The position numbers and the translations under genes are program-made. Under the pieces are notes generated by a model, which was not told the origin of the DNA, made no database searches, and was given only the letters and a program-made list of their open reading frames with translations. Of a stretch of DNA of 64,000 nt, positions 11,993 to 24,300 are shown piece by piece. The stretch is from Manihot esculenta (lineage: Eukaryota; Streptophyta; Magnoliopsida; Malpighiales; Euphorbiaceae). The stretch covers positions 33,159,342 through 33,223,341 of the forward strand of contig NC_035172.2 of NCBI RefSeq assembly GCF_001659605.2, read 5' to 3'. The stretch's first letter is position 1. Each line of letters starts with the position of its first letter.

Positions 11993-12148
11993 TAGTGGCG
12001 GAGTCAGGAGCTTCCCTTTGGTAGGGCACCGGCTGCGCCGCTGCGGCACCACCGGCTGCGCCGCTGCGGCACCTTCATCCCCCTTCAAAGCATTTTTCCG
12101 ATCGCCGGTACGGCACGTGCCCCTTGCCGTACCTTCCCTCCGCCCCTA
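11993..12148. mobile_element. Short hAT-like MITE with GC-rich interior
   Basis: The ends are TAGTGGCGGAG and the inverse of TAGGGGCGGAG, the short terminal repeat typical of hAT-derived plant MITEs. Flanking 8-mers CTTATATA and TATATATA are only partly alike because the right flank is a TA microsatellite. The 156-bp interior is strikingly GC-rich for this region and holds two exact copies of CACCGGCTGCGCCGCTGCGG at 12027-12046 and 12050-12069, plus a second pair of inverted words (GGTACGGCACGTGCC, GCCGTACC). It is non-coding. Confidence 0.55.
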
Positions 12149-12330
12149 TATATATATATATATATATATAAAATATCTATATAAAATATATAAAATAAAA
12201 ATATATAATTTTTCATTATTATTTATACTCTTCTTCTAATAAAAGCCATAAATGACAATAAAGGAAATCCCTCTTAACACATCTAGCAAGAGTCATGAAG
12301 CATATTGAAAACCTGAGTAGAGGTGGAGAG

Positions 12331-12783
12331 TAGGAGTGAACATTCGTTCAGTTCGATTTTGAATCGAATTGAATTGAATAAATTGAAAACTGAAATTTTA
12401 GTGTTTATGAAAATCGAACCGAATCGATTTTGATAAAAAATCGAATTGGTCTGATTTGATTTAGTTTGATGGGTTTCAATTTTTAATAATTTTTTTTATT
12501 TTTTACACTTTATTTTAAGTATTTTAAAATTTAATTAAAATATTTTAATTTTAATATAATTTAATTTCTCTATATTATTGAAAAAATATATTATTATCAT
12601 TAATCGGTTCAGTTCGATTTTTTTGATTTTTTTTTTTATCAAAATCGAATCGAACTGAAATAATCAAAATTTCTGAAATTAAAAACCGAACTGAACTGAA
12701 ATATATAAAAAACCGAACTAAATTTTCAATTCGATTCAATTCGATCGATTTTTTCGATTAAAACCGAATACTGCTCACTCCGA
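12331..12783. mobile_element. hAT-type MITE, 453 bp
   Basis: Begins TAGGAGTGAACATTCG and ends with the near-inverse CGAATACTGCTCACTCCGA. The flanking 8-mers are GTGGAGAG (12323-12330) and GTGGAGTG (12784-12791), 7 of 8 identical, as expected for hAT. Subterminal regions are dense in the inverted words TTCAGTTCGATTT and AAACCGAAC. This is the same family as the element at 27,213. There is no coding capacity. Confidence 0.8.
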
Positions 12784-14355
12784 GTGGAGTGGATAAGCAT
12801 GTCGACCTTATGGATTATTTGTAATCCAACAAGCTATTACCAAAATTTATGGTGCTTCCTACCCATCAAATTTCCACAAAGAATATAATATGAAGAAAAG
12901 GGAAGGGAGACCCATAGCTACATATGAGAAAATATGATCTTTCCTTACCTTAAAAGTAGGACTATCAAAATAGGCTTGATTCGATCTTTCTGTCAATCAT
13001 GTGAATTCAATTTCAAAATGTATTGAGAAAAAAAAATTTTTAAAAATAAAATTTTAATATTTAGACTATAAAACTGTAGTATGAATATAGATATATTATA
13101 TTTTTAAAATTAGATTAAAATTAAAAAAAAATTAATTAAGCTCATGATTATATATAAGTTTCATATTATACCAACCATAATTAATTAAAAAAAAACCTTA
13201 ATCAACAAATAGATTTTAACTCTGAATTTTATATTTTATATTTTTTTATGTCAATCTAATTAGATATTATAATTATTTATCATTAATCATATATTAACAG
13301 AAATTAATATAAAAAATAATTAAAAAAATTATAATTATAACAATTTTCACACTTTAAAACTTTCAAATTAAAAGAAAAACAACTTAATTAAAACTGTCAA
13401 AATAACAAAATAAATTTATTAAAAACTATACAAAATAAAAAATATCTATCTATATCATCTTTCTCTAATCAACAACATTTAAAAATTTTATTTAAAAATT
13501 AATGCATATTTTCTATTTATTCTTTTATTATCATTTATATTTTAATGTTCATCTATAAAAAATAAAATAATATTGTTTCGATGTTTTTAAAATGAATAGT
13601 CATATAATCAGTCGCTCTTCTTCATCTTATCCCTACATTTTCTCAATTTGTTTTATTACGATATATAATGATATAGTAAAATATTTATTTTTAATATGAT
13701 TTTATCGCTCAAATTAATTTATTAGTTAATTACGTAATTACATATATTTAATAAAAAAAGGAAATTTTATATTTATCTAAATTTAAATTTAATAGTAACT
13801 TTATTGGCAACCTTGGATTTAATTAAAATTGAACTTTCATCAACATAAAAAACAAGCCTAACGTTGAAAATTTAGCCATGCTAGCTATTTGAGTTGCATC
13901 AAATTAATTTTCTTGTAAATGTAGCTAAATTAATTTGTTAATCATGAGGCAATGCGTGTGTGCCACGTGACACGTGACACGCATTGTAAAGGTCAACCTG
14001 GATTATTATACAAACACATAAAGTCATGTAATTATTTTATAAGAGGATTAATCTGTCATTTAGTCAGATAATAAATACTCATCAAATTTAAAGAAAATTG
14101 CCGATTGAACCGACAACACGACTATTTGTCTGCCTCACAATATAAGTTTTAAAAATATCCTAACTTGTTTATTTTAAATTTAGAAAAAAAAACCTAGAAA
14201 TTAACTTTTCATTTTAACGTTTATAACACCAAATTTTTAAACTGATTTATAATAAATATATTTATTGCTTTAAAAAAAATATATTTATAAACTAATTGTC
14301 ACTATCTATCATTTATAAGTATTTATTATAATTGTTTAAAATTTTTAAAGAGATT
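12784..14355. other. AT-rich intergenic DNA with paired G-boxes
   Basis: No gene is visible. At 13964-13969 and 13971-13976 there are two CACGTG palindromes one base apart, embedded in a short non-AT-rich patch. Whether this is functional cannot be told from sequence; the nearest downstream feature is the copia 5' LTR. Confidence 0.45.
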
Positions 14356-14628
14356 TGAGATTTGTTCTAACATGACATTACTTTTGAAATCTCTGCTATT
14401 ATTTTTAATGTATCTTTGTATAGATATATCTTTATTTTTATTTTCTAGTTAGTTCCGGTATTAGTATATATTTGGACCTGATTATGAAGTTTTTAAATAA
14501 TAAATGACTGTAACGGCTATTTTTCATAACTTATATAAAAATATCTTTTTTGTACGGAATACTCATTTGTTCTCGACGCATTCAATAAAGTAATTATATT
14601 TCATTTTTTTCTCTGTCCTTTTTCTTCA
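14356..14628 (+). repeat. 5' LTR of the copia element
   Basis: Starts TGAGATTTGTTCTAACA and ends CTTCA just before the primer-binding site. It matches 18,972-19,228 along its length, sharing for example the words GATATATCTTTATTTTTATTT and CGCATTCAATAAAGTAATTA-like ends, with scattered substitutions and small gaps. Confidence 0.8.
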
Positions 14629-14725
14629 TATGGTATCAAAGCAGGTTATGGTTATTCTCTGCCCGCTTTAGATTTGATTTCTTTATCTCTCATCATGAAT
14701 GCATGTCAATGAAACCTCGATTTAA

Positions 14726-17700
14726 ATGATGACAGAATGCAATAGTAATAGTAAGGAAGAAGCAAACGCGGTGGTGACCAAGAAAGATCAAATTGCAAAT
14801 AAGGTCTTTGGAGATCCAGTTGCCCTACAATTGTTCGACCATCCAGGTATGAATCTTGTCACCGCTCCTTTAACGGGACTTAATTTTAGATCTTGGCACA
14901 GAGCCATAAGAATTACTCTGAGAGCCAAACAAAAGTTAGGGTTTATAGAGGACCATTATCATACTTGGTAAAGGATCTACACTGCATGAGCAGTGGAAGA
15001 GATGTGACTTTATGGTCACATCCTAGATATTAAACTCAATATCCAAGGATTTGATCGATGGATTTATCTATACGGCCTCGATTAAGGATCCGTGACTTGA
15101 TATCACAGAGATATTTAAGTAATGTAATGAGTCGATGATATACCAGTTACACAGAAGGATTTCTTTAATGGTTCAAGATACTCTCTTTGTGTCTATTTCA
15201 CAAAGATGATAAGACTTTGGGATGAGCTAGGGTCAGTGGAGACCCTACGTCCTTAGAGCTGTGGTGCTTCATCAATAACCGAAACAAACTGATGCAGTTC
15301 TTGATGGAGTTAAATGATGCTTATGGAACTGTTAGAGACAAAGTTTTAGGAACGGACCTTTTGCCTTCAGTTAACGGGGCTTACTCCATAGTTTTGAAAT
15401 TTGAGTCCTAAAAATCTATCTTAAGGAGTATGAATAGGACCACTGAGTCTCTAGTGCTCTTAAATAGAACACAAGGGCAATCCTAAGGGAGACAAAGAGA
15501 ACTTCACTCATCGCACTGTAACATGGATGGACATGTTAGAGGGACATTTTAAATTGATAGGGTATCTAGATTGGTTTAAACCAAAAGGCAAGGCTGATGG
15601 ATCTTTTAAAACCAAAACCATGGGAAATGAAAATAAGATGGTGGCTAATGTGGAAGGATCTCTCCTTACAGAGGATAATCCTCATGATGCTACCACCAAA
15701 ATTGATGAACTGAATGCTATGGTAAGCTCTCTTCAACATGAAGTAACTAAATTAATCAAAGGAAAAGGCACCATGACAGCTACTACAATACAAGGCAACT
15801 ATTACTGAGAATACGCAACTGAGTCCAACACCCCAGACTATGCAGGTATCACTTGTTTCAATACTACTTGTTATGATAAAAAATATGAGTACTAGTTGGA
15901 TATTAGATAATGGTGCAACTGACCATATATGCTCGAATAAATCCATGTTTAACACTTTGCACCTTCTTTACTAAATGCATCACTGTCCATCTACTTGATG
16001 GCACAACTATTCAAGTCTCATATGCATGGTCTATTTCTTTATTTGCATCTCTTAAGCTTAATCATGTGCTTTATATTCCTAAATTCCATTACAACCTTCT
16101 TTCTATTAGCATATTATTCAAAGATTCTTCTTTGAGAGTTTGATGATATATTCCACCTATTATATAATACATGACCCTCTGACTAGAAGAGTGATACCTG
16201 TGGGAAGGGAAGAAAGAGATTTGATAAATTGAATTATATGAGTTTTTTACCTGTTGAGATTACTGCATGTTTAGATAAAATAATAAATATATTACCTACT
16301 TTTAAGACCTTTGTAAATACCATATTTTCTGTTACTGACATAAATAAAGAAAGTATTTTCTCTGCACATAGCCTATGCATTCATACTGGTACTATCTTTA
16401 ACCTTCATGAAAGATTAGGTCATGCGTCTTTAGGCAAATTGAAACATATTAAAGGAATCAATATTAAAGTTGACTTTAACCTATACTACTAGATCTACCT
16501 ATTGGCTAAACAACCTAGACTACATTTTCCTCTTAGTATCTCAACCACTATGCAACTTTTGATTTAATATATGTGGATATATGGGGTCCTTATAAAGAGG
16601 TCTCTTTTATTGGTGCTAAATATTTTCTTACCATAGTAGATGATTATATAAGAGCCACTTGGGCCTTCAAGATGCACCTTAAGGGACAAGCCACTAGTAT
16701 TTTATCCAAATTTATCCATATGATAAAAACTCAATTTAATGCAACAATTAAAATTGTTAGAACACACAATAGTAATGAATTCCTTAGCCAAGCATGTTTT
16801 GCATTATTTAATACTAAAGGCATAATACATCACAGATCCTGTCCTTACACACCACAACAAAATGGAATGGTAGAAAGGAAATATAGACATGTTCTAAACA
16901 TAGCTAGAGCTCTAAGAATTCAATCCAATGTTCTAAAACTATTTTGGTCTGAATGTATTCTTACTGCCACATACGTTATCAACAGACTTCCTATCAAAAA
17001 ACTTGGATGGCTTAGTCCCTATCATAAACTCTTTGGGAAAGTCCCACCATACACTCACTTAAGAAAATTTGAATGTTAATGTTTTGCTACTAAATTGGGA
17101 CCCAACAAAAACAAATTTGCACTCAGATTAGTTAAATCCATATTCATTGGATATGCTAGAAAGCACAAAGCCTATAAACTTTATGATTTACAAAATCATT
17201 CCATCTTTGTTAGCAGAGATGTGATTTTCACAAGCAAATCTTTCCCTTCCATGACACTCACAGTGAGATAGCACTATTTTACCTCTTCCCATGGCAGACT
17301 CATAATATACAACCTCTCCTACTGTTTTCAAATCTTCATCCACTTCGAACATATCTCTACCTGTGCCTAACTCATCTCTTATGCCCTGGAGGTCTATCAG
17401 GGTACCTTAGGTACCTATTTGGTTGTAATATTTTGTTTATACAGCAACTACTACTCCCTCCACTGACATTTCTTTTTATTTTACTCTTCCCACCATTCCT
17501 TTATTTCTAATGTTACCAACATCATTGAACCTTATATTTATGATCAAGCATATCAGGATGCTCACTAGTCAGAAGCTATGTAGCTAGAATTACTTGCCCT
17601 TGAGCACAATACCACTTGGGTGCTCATTGAACTTTCCAAAGGGAAGAAAGCCATAGGTTGCAAATGGGTTTACAAGGTTAAATGTAAAACTATTGGTGAA

Positions 17701-18860
17701 ATTGACAGGTTTAAATCTCGTTTAGTAGCTAAAGGCTACAATCAAATAGAAAGCTTGAATTCCAAAGACTGATTCACCCATGTTGCAAACTAACCATTGT
17801 TAGGCTTCTCATAGCCCTAGCAACGAATAAACAATGGCTCATATTTCAATTAGACATCAATAATGAATTATTACATGATCACTTAGATGAGGAAGTATAT
17901 ATGCAACCTCCTCAAAAGTATACTAAAGCCTTGCCGGGGCAAGTATGTCTCCTCAAACAATCTCTTTATGACTTCAAGCAAGCCTCTAAGCAATGGAACA
18001 TAGAATTCTCAGGATTTCTTAAATCCTTGGGTTTTTCTCAATCATTTCATAATTACTGCCTGTTTGTTACACGTACTTCTGATTCTTTTTTTGGCACTCT
18101 CAATATATGTGGATGATGTAATTATCATTGGAACTTCAGTTTCTGATATCACTGCTATCAAGCATGCATTGTATTCCAAATTCTATATTAAGGATCTATG
18201 ATTCCCTAAGTATTTTTTGGGTCTTGAAGTAGCAAGATCACCAAATGCCACACTGCTTAGTCAAACTAAGTTTCTCACATATATTTTAAAGGATGTTGGC
18301 ATAATCCATTGTAAACCAGCCCCTTTTCCCTTACCTAAAGGGCTTCATTTGTCTCCTGACTTTGGGACAGTCCTTGATAGACTAGATACATATAAAAGGT
18401 TAATTGGCAGATTTCTTTATGCCAATTTAACTAGACCAGACATCAATTATGTTGTACAACATCTTAGTTAATTTATGCATACTCCTAGGCAGCTCCATTA
18501 AGAGGTAGCCATGCATGTATTAAGGTACTTAAAAGGCACACTCCATTAGAGTTTATGTTATCCTATTTCTCCAAGCTTACAACTTAAAGCTTACTATGAC
18601 TCAGATTGGACCTCTTGTCCTTTCTTTAGAAAGTCTCTAACTAGTTATTGTATATTCTTGGGTTCCTCTATTATTTTTTTGAAAATCAAGAAGCAAAATA
18701 CCGTTTCCAGATCTTCAGCTAAGGCTGAATACAGGGCCATGGCTAGTACTTTCTTTCAAATCCTCTGGATCACCTACAATCTTCAGGTTGACTGTCTTCA
18801 AAATCCTCTAGATCACCTACATACTTTAGGATTTGCACCTCCTATCTCCCAACATTAGAA
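14726..18860 (+). pseudogene. Broken copia gag-pol
   Basis: Gag N terminus at 14,726-14,971 (LFDHPGMNLVTAPLTG... WHRAIRITLRAK). The protease motif WILDNGATDHIC is at 15,897-15,932. Gag-pre-integrase region HERLGHASLGKLKH lies near 16,410. Integrase core spans 16,573-17,079, in which the first Asp and the Glu (QQNGMVER) remain but the second catalytic Asp is His (codon 16765-16767). Reverse transcriptase spans about 17,560-18,200 with YVDD intact at 18106-18117, in a different frame from the preceding palm segment. RNase H is at about 18,590-18,790 (AYYDSDW, SSAKAEYRAMA). Many in-frame stops and at least several frameshifts separate the pieces, so it is a dead copy. Confidence 0.88.
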
Positions 18861-18971
18861 GAAAGGGCATACCTTTTTACCAAGCCACTTTCTGTTGCAC
18901 ATCATCAATATCTCACTTCCAAGTTACATTTGACTCTTCTCTCAGCTCCAACTTGATGAGAGTATAGAATT

Positions 18972-19228
18972 TGAGATTTGATCTAACAAGACTTTGTTTT
19001 TGAAATCTGTACCGTTATTTTTAATGTACCTTTATATAGATATATCTTTATTTTTATTTCCTAGTGAGTTCACAACTAATTTGTATATACTTAGGTCTGA
19101 TTAGAAAGTTTTCAAACAATAAAAGACTATAACGCCTATTTTTCATAATTTATATAAACCTCGAGCACTCGTTCTCGAAACATTAATAAAGTAATTACAT
19201 TTTATTTTTTTGTCTTTTTTCCTTTACA
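18972..19228 (+). repeat. 3' LTR of the copia element
   Basis: Starts TGAGATTTGATCTAACA and ends TTTACA. It is preceded by TTGATGAGAGTATAGAAT, a decayed version of the purine-rich tract that primes plus-strand synthesis in copia elements. Confidence 0.8.
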
Positions 19229-20152
19229 ATTTTAAATACATATAAATTTTAAATAGTGTTTATAAACTAATCTTTATAAAATAAATAAAATATTTTATAT
19301 TTTCGATGTAGTTTCATTTCAATAGATAATATAAAGTGTAATAATCAATGTTTAATTCCAACTTCATCATCATCAGCCAGTTGTTGTTCGGAGGTGAGTC
19401 CCAGGCTGATATGCGTGTCCCATTTCATAGGTTTTGTGCAATTGTCAATATGTGTTTGTATTTTCATAATATTTTATTAATTCGTTTTATTTATTCTATC
19501 TCCTCTATGTATCATTCAATTAAATATAAACAATTAAAATATTTTATTAAAAAATTAAAATTCTTTTTAAAGAAAATCACTTTTTATTTTTAAAATAAAA
19601 ATTATGTTCTAAATTTTTAAAATTTTATTAACATCACTATATATAAATTTATTAGTATTTTTTTATCTTTTAATATTATAAATAAATAATTTAAATGCAT
19701 TTTTTTTTCGGAAATAAACCCTACCTACTAGTCATACACCCATGAAAAAAAAATGGAAAAAGAAATTTGTCAAATAGATTAATCATTATGTTCTTGAAAT
19801 AGATGTTTTACCATCAAAGAAGCGACCTTTATCCAAAAACTCTTAAAATTTAAAATATTTGAAAATCAAGAAAAAATGGAAAGATAAAGACTTTTCCGTA
19901 GAAATTTTATATGGCCATAAATAAATTAATGGAGAGTAAAAAAAATTTCTTTTTAAACATATTTTTAATTTAATTAAAAATAAAAAAATAAAAATTTATT
20001 TAATTTTTTTCCCGTAAAATGATCATGTCAAACTGATGAAATCAATCCAACTTGCTAGTTGTACGGAGTTGAATCCCAGGCTGACATGCTTGTCCAATTT
20101 CATAGGTTTTATATAATTGTCAAATTGGTGTTTTTTATTATTATATTATTTA
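19229..20152. repeat. First part of a diverged tandem duplication
   Basis: The stretch with CCCAGGCTGATATGCGTGTCC (19,398 on) and CATTTCATAGGTTTTG recurs at 20,075-20,115 as CCCAGGCTGACATGCTTGTCC. The later stretch ATAGATGTTTTACCATCAAAGA with GAAAATCAAGAAAAAATGGAAA (19,800-19,885) recurs at 20,778-20,845. The original unit was therefore about 0.7 kb, and its second copy is split by the MITE at 20,153. There is no gene in it. Confidence 0.6.
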
Positions 20153-20677
20153 GAAAAAAAATTACTTTTTAGTCCCTAAAGTTTAACGTAATTAACACTT
20201 CTGTCTCTCTATTTTAGCGATCCAACACTTAAGTCTCTCACTTTATCTTCTGTCCAAATTCGTAGTCATTCCGTCCATTTAAACCGTTTGGTCAAAGAGT
20301 TAAAGGTGAGAGGTGATAATTTTTTTAAAAATACCATTTTCTCAATGTGAAATTCTTATTTTTTTTCTCTTTCATGTTTTCTTCAGTTGCAGAAAGGGTA
20401 GGAAAAAGAAGAAGAAGAAAAAGAAGAAGAAGAAGTTACAGAAAGGGTAGGAAGAAGAAGAAGAGATATTTGGGTTTGGGTTTTGTAATTTTGAAATAGT
20501 GGAATTTTTAGTGAGGGTTATTTTTATCAATTCACGTGTCCTAAACGGCTATTTTGGATGGAAGGACTACGAATTTGGACAAAAGAGAAAGTGAAGAATT
20601 TAAGTGTTGGGTCGCCAAAATAGAGAGATAGAAGTGTTAATTATATTAAACCTCAAGGATTAAAAAATAATTTTCTC
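20153..20677. mobile_element. Mutator-type MITE with about 115-bp inverted arms
   Basis: The arms run from TTTTTAGTCCCTAAAGTTTAACG and its partner through shared words AATTAACACTTCT, CTCTCTATTTT, GTCCAAATTCGTAGTC. The flanking 9-mers are identical, TATTATTTA at 20144-20152 and 20678-20686, the Mutator-class signature. The centre holds a GAAGAA-rich stretch and a direct duplication of AGTTACAGAAAGGGTAGGAA-like sequence. It is non-coding and, from the perfect target duplication, fairly young. Confidence 0.85.
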
Positions 20678-20686
20678 TATTATTTA

Positions 20687-21324
20687 ATTAAATATAAATA
20701 AAAAAAAAAATGTATCCGCGTGAAATCCACCTATTAAAAAAATTTATAAAATAGATTAACATCGTTTTCTTGATATAGATGTTTTTGCATCAAAGAGCAA
20801 ATTTTAAAAAAAAAAAAAGTAATTGAAAATCAAGAAACAATGAAAACGACTCACCGTTGCTTAGTCGTTGCCAATGAATTATTTTATTAATAATATAATA
20901 TTTTTTCAAGAATATAAACCTTGAAAACCTCAATCTCATAAAATATCCTACTAAACCAAAGAAGGAAAAAAGTAATTAATTTACCAAATTGCCCTTTGCC
21001 AATGCCTAGCATTTTCATAGAATAAAGGCCAAATATGACTGTCCAACACCCCATATGTAAAAATAACAAACAACAAGCTTTGATAATCTCTCCCTCTCCA
21101 AGGGGTCCTTTTTGAAAACTTCCAACAAATCTTTGCCAGAATTTCAAACTCTTTCCTTTTCATCGTAATTTTCAGACTTTATCCTTTTCAGCCTTTTGGG
21201 TTGGATTGAGTCATTTTCTTTGATGAGATTAACCTTAATTAATTAACTCTAATGTTTGTTTGAGTGAGGTTCTTAGCCTTAATCTTGAAAATTAAGGCAA
21301 CAGCCGAGTGTTTGGAGCTCAAGA
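20687..21324 (+). promoter_or_regulatory. Second half of the duplication, then the PUB50 upstream region
   Basis: Up to about 20,850 this continues the duplicated segment. From 20,880 onward base composition becomes less AT-rich toward the PUB50 start codon. It should contain that gene's promoter and leader, but I see no unambiguous TATA box. Short minus-strand open stretches at 20,887-21,163 lack any family resemblance and are left out. Confidence 0.4.
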
Positions 21325-24300
21325 ATGGATGCAGCACATGTGGAGAAGGTGTATGTGATTCTTGGAAATGATTTACAAGATGGATTCAAGACTTTGGATT
21401 GGACACTTGGGAAATGGAAACTTAATCAAATCTCTATAGTAATTCTCCATGTGACTTGCAACATTTCCAAGGACTTTGTTTACACCCCATGTAAGTTTTT
21501 CATGATCAGAATTTGAATTTCTTGCATTTTTGGCTTTTCTTTGTTGAGAACTCAACCATGATTTTCCTTAATCTGCTTCTGTTGCAGTTGGCAAGCTCCC
21601 TGTAAGTTCTGTGAGTGAAGAGAAGCTGGAAGTTCTTAGAAAATATGAGCAAGAAAAGATAGAGAAGCTACTCTTTAAGTACATAGCTTTCTGTGGAAAG
21701 GTTTAGCTTCTTTCTTTTCTTCTCTTTGAGGATTGCTGGAATTTCAGTTCCTTCTTTTCTTGATTTTGTGTTGAAAATTCTTGGGATTTTTTCTTTTTTT
21801 TTTTTTTACAGGTGAAGGCTGAAACCATGGAAGTTGAAAAATCTGATGAACCAATTCATAAAGTCATAGTAGATTTGATCTCAAAACACAAGATAACCAA
21901 ATTGGTTATGGGATTAACATTCATGAAGTCTTCATCATGGTATGAATTTTCTTTAAAATATATCTTTCAGAAACTGTTTTGAGAATTCCATTTCTTTGAT
22001 TGATTTCTTTCTCAAAACAGGAAATCAAAGAACGCAATCAGTGGATCATTCTACATCCATCAGCACAAACCGAATTTCTGCGAATTTTTCATAATCTGTG
22101 GAGGGAAGTTGGTATTCCTCAGAGGAGAAAATGAAGAAACAATCATGGAGGATGATCAAGGAATCACTGCTGCAAAAAGGGGTAACAGAAAAACTTGGCT
22201 AGGAAAAATGTTTACAGAAGGAAGAAATTTTAGCCACATAGATGCCTCATCAAAGGGCCTAGAATCACAGAATTCTCAGAATCAGTGGGAAAATTTTGTC
22301 TTAGAGATTCATAATTATTATGAGCAGTTGTTGTCTTTGAATATGGATGAAGATATTTGCGAGGAAGAGAATGAAATTTTACAGGCTGATTCATTGGAGG
22401 AAGATGTGCTAGATCCTACTGATTCTACCATGGTAAGCAAATATCAGAGATATTTTCTGCAGCATGTGGCCATGATTCTCTTCTTTTTCTTTAACCCAGA
22501 AAGGAATTGAATTTGTGCTCATATATAATTATCCTTGTTTAGTTGCATATGGCCAAAATGAGTTTGTTTTAGTACAGTAATTAGAGGTTTAGGTTCAACA
22601 AGTCCACTTTGGCTACCAAACATTTTCTTTCTGATGCATCTTTTTTTTGACTATAGAGGCTTGTCATGATAGCCTTGGAAGTTTCCTGACAGTGATGGGT
22701 TAATAAATATAGGGTTGTTTGGATGCTTGTTTCCCAATGATTATTATGAGATTTAGTCTGTTCTGTCATGGGATATGTGCAATATCAAAATTTTAATTTT
22801 TATTTAATAATAATTACAATTGTTTTCTTACTCATGCCAAAATTTCAGAGTATGGCAGCAAAAATGGAATTCCTGAGAAGTAAAATAGAAGATGCCCAGA
22901 AAATAATCCAGTTGAAGAAGGAAGAGGCTAAGCTCAATGAAGAAAGGTCTGCAAAAGCTGAATGGGCTTTGAGTTTATGCAATGCCAGGGTAAAATGCAA
23001 AAACTTTTTTCTGATTTTTTATTGGTCAAAAAGTTAAATTTGAGATAAAATTTAGCCTTTTTATTTATTTATTTAATATTTTTTCACTGAATGTTTTTAT
23101 AGGTGGATAAGCTTGAAGCAAAGATAAAAGATGAGGTGACAAATCGAATAGAGATCAAGAAATCATTGGACAATGAGAAAGAACAAATTCAAGAAACCAT
23201 GAGTGATATTGCAGAAAACAGAAGCAGGCTAAACTCGGTTCTTGAACTCAAATCAGAGCTCTCCAACAAGCTCCATTTATCAACGTTAGCAAGATCACAT
23301 GCAGAGGCTCAACTAGAGAAGGCAGTCCTTGCAAGAGCAGAAATGGTGAGGGAGATTGAAGAGCTAAGGCAACAGAGAGACGTTCTTCAACGTAGAATTG
23401 AGTTTTGTAAAGAAAAAGATGCAATAGGAATGGTGAGCAAGTATAATGAGATAACTTGTGGCTATAGGGAGTATAGTTCAGAGGATATCAGATTGGCAAC
23501 AGATGGATTTTCAGAGAGTCTCAGATTGAAATCCGGCGGTGATTGGACTAATGTGTATCGAGGTCGAATTCATAATTTAGCTGTTGCAGTCAAAATGTTC
23601 AATCATGATGCTGGATTTTCCAGGGAAGATTTTCTAGCCAAGGTAATACTCTGATGAACGAAACTTATCCCACTAAGTTAAAAGCTCGTTGGCTTTGAAA
23701 CGCCCTTCTAATCAAACGAAAGGTATTGTAGTTTCTGCTGTCACTGAAAGTGAACTTTGATATGCAGGTTAAGTACCTTAACAACATCAGACATCCTCAT
23801 TTGGTTGCCATGGTGGGGTTCTGCGTAGAGCCAAAATGCATAATTTTTGAATACATGCACAATGGTAGCTTAAGGGAGATCTTGTTTTCCTCTGAAAGAA
23901 ACCAAAAAAGTAGAGACAGGACCCTCCGGTGGCAAGACCGAATCCGAATAGCCCACGAGGTTTGTTCAGGCCTGGCCTATCTTCACTTGGCAAAGCCCAG
24001 ACTCGTTATTCATGGTCACTTGACAACATCCAACATCCTCCTTGACCGCAATCTAGTTGCGAAGCTAAGTGGGTTCGGGCTGAGCCGACGCTCCAACGAA
24101 AATTACGATAGGCACCACGATATTCGGGCTTTTGGAGTTGTGTTAGTGCATCTTTTGACTGGGAGAAATTGGGGTGGGCTATTAGAAGAGGAAATGAAAT
24201 GGGACAGGTCAGGCCTTGTTGGGGTTTTGGATGAGAGGGCAGGACAGTGGCCGTTGGATTTGGCTGAGGAAATTGTTGGGATAGCAATGAAGTGCATGCC

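Larger units (their letters stand above)
14356..19228 (+). mobile_element. Degenerate Ty1/copia LTR retrotransposon
   Basis: Two related LTRs enclose a primer-binding site (TGGTATCAAAGC at 14631, complementary to initiator tRNA-Met, as in most copia elements) and a gag-pol region in the copia order protease, integrase, reverse transcriptase, RNase H. Total length of about 4.87 kb and LTRs of about 260-270 bp suit a compact lineage such as Ale/Retrofit, though lineage needs phylogeny. Stops and frameshifts make it incapable of autonomous movement. No clear 5-bp target duplication is seen. The LTRs differ at many positions, so the insertion is old. Confidence 0.88.
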
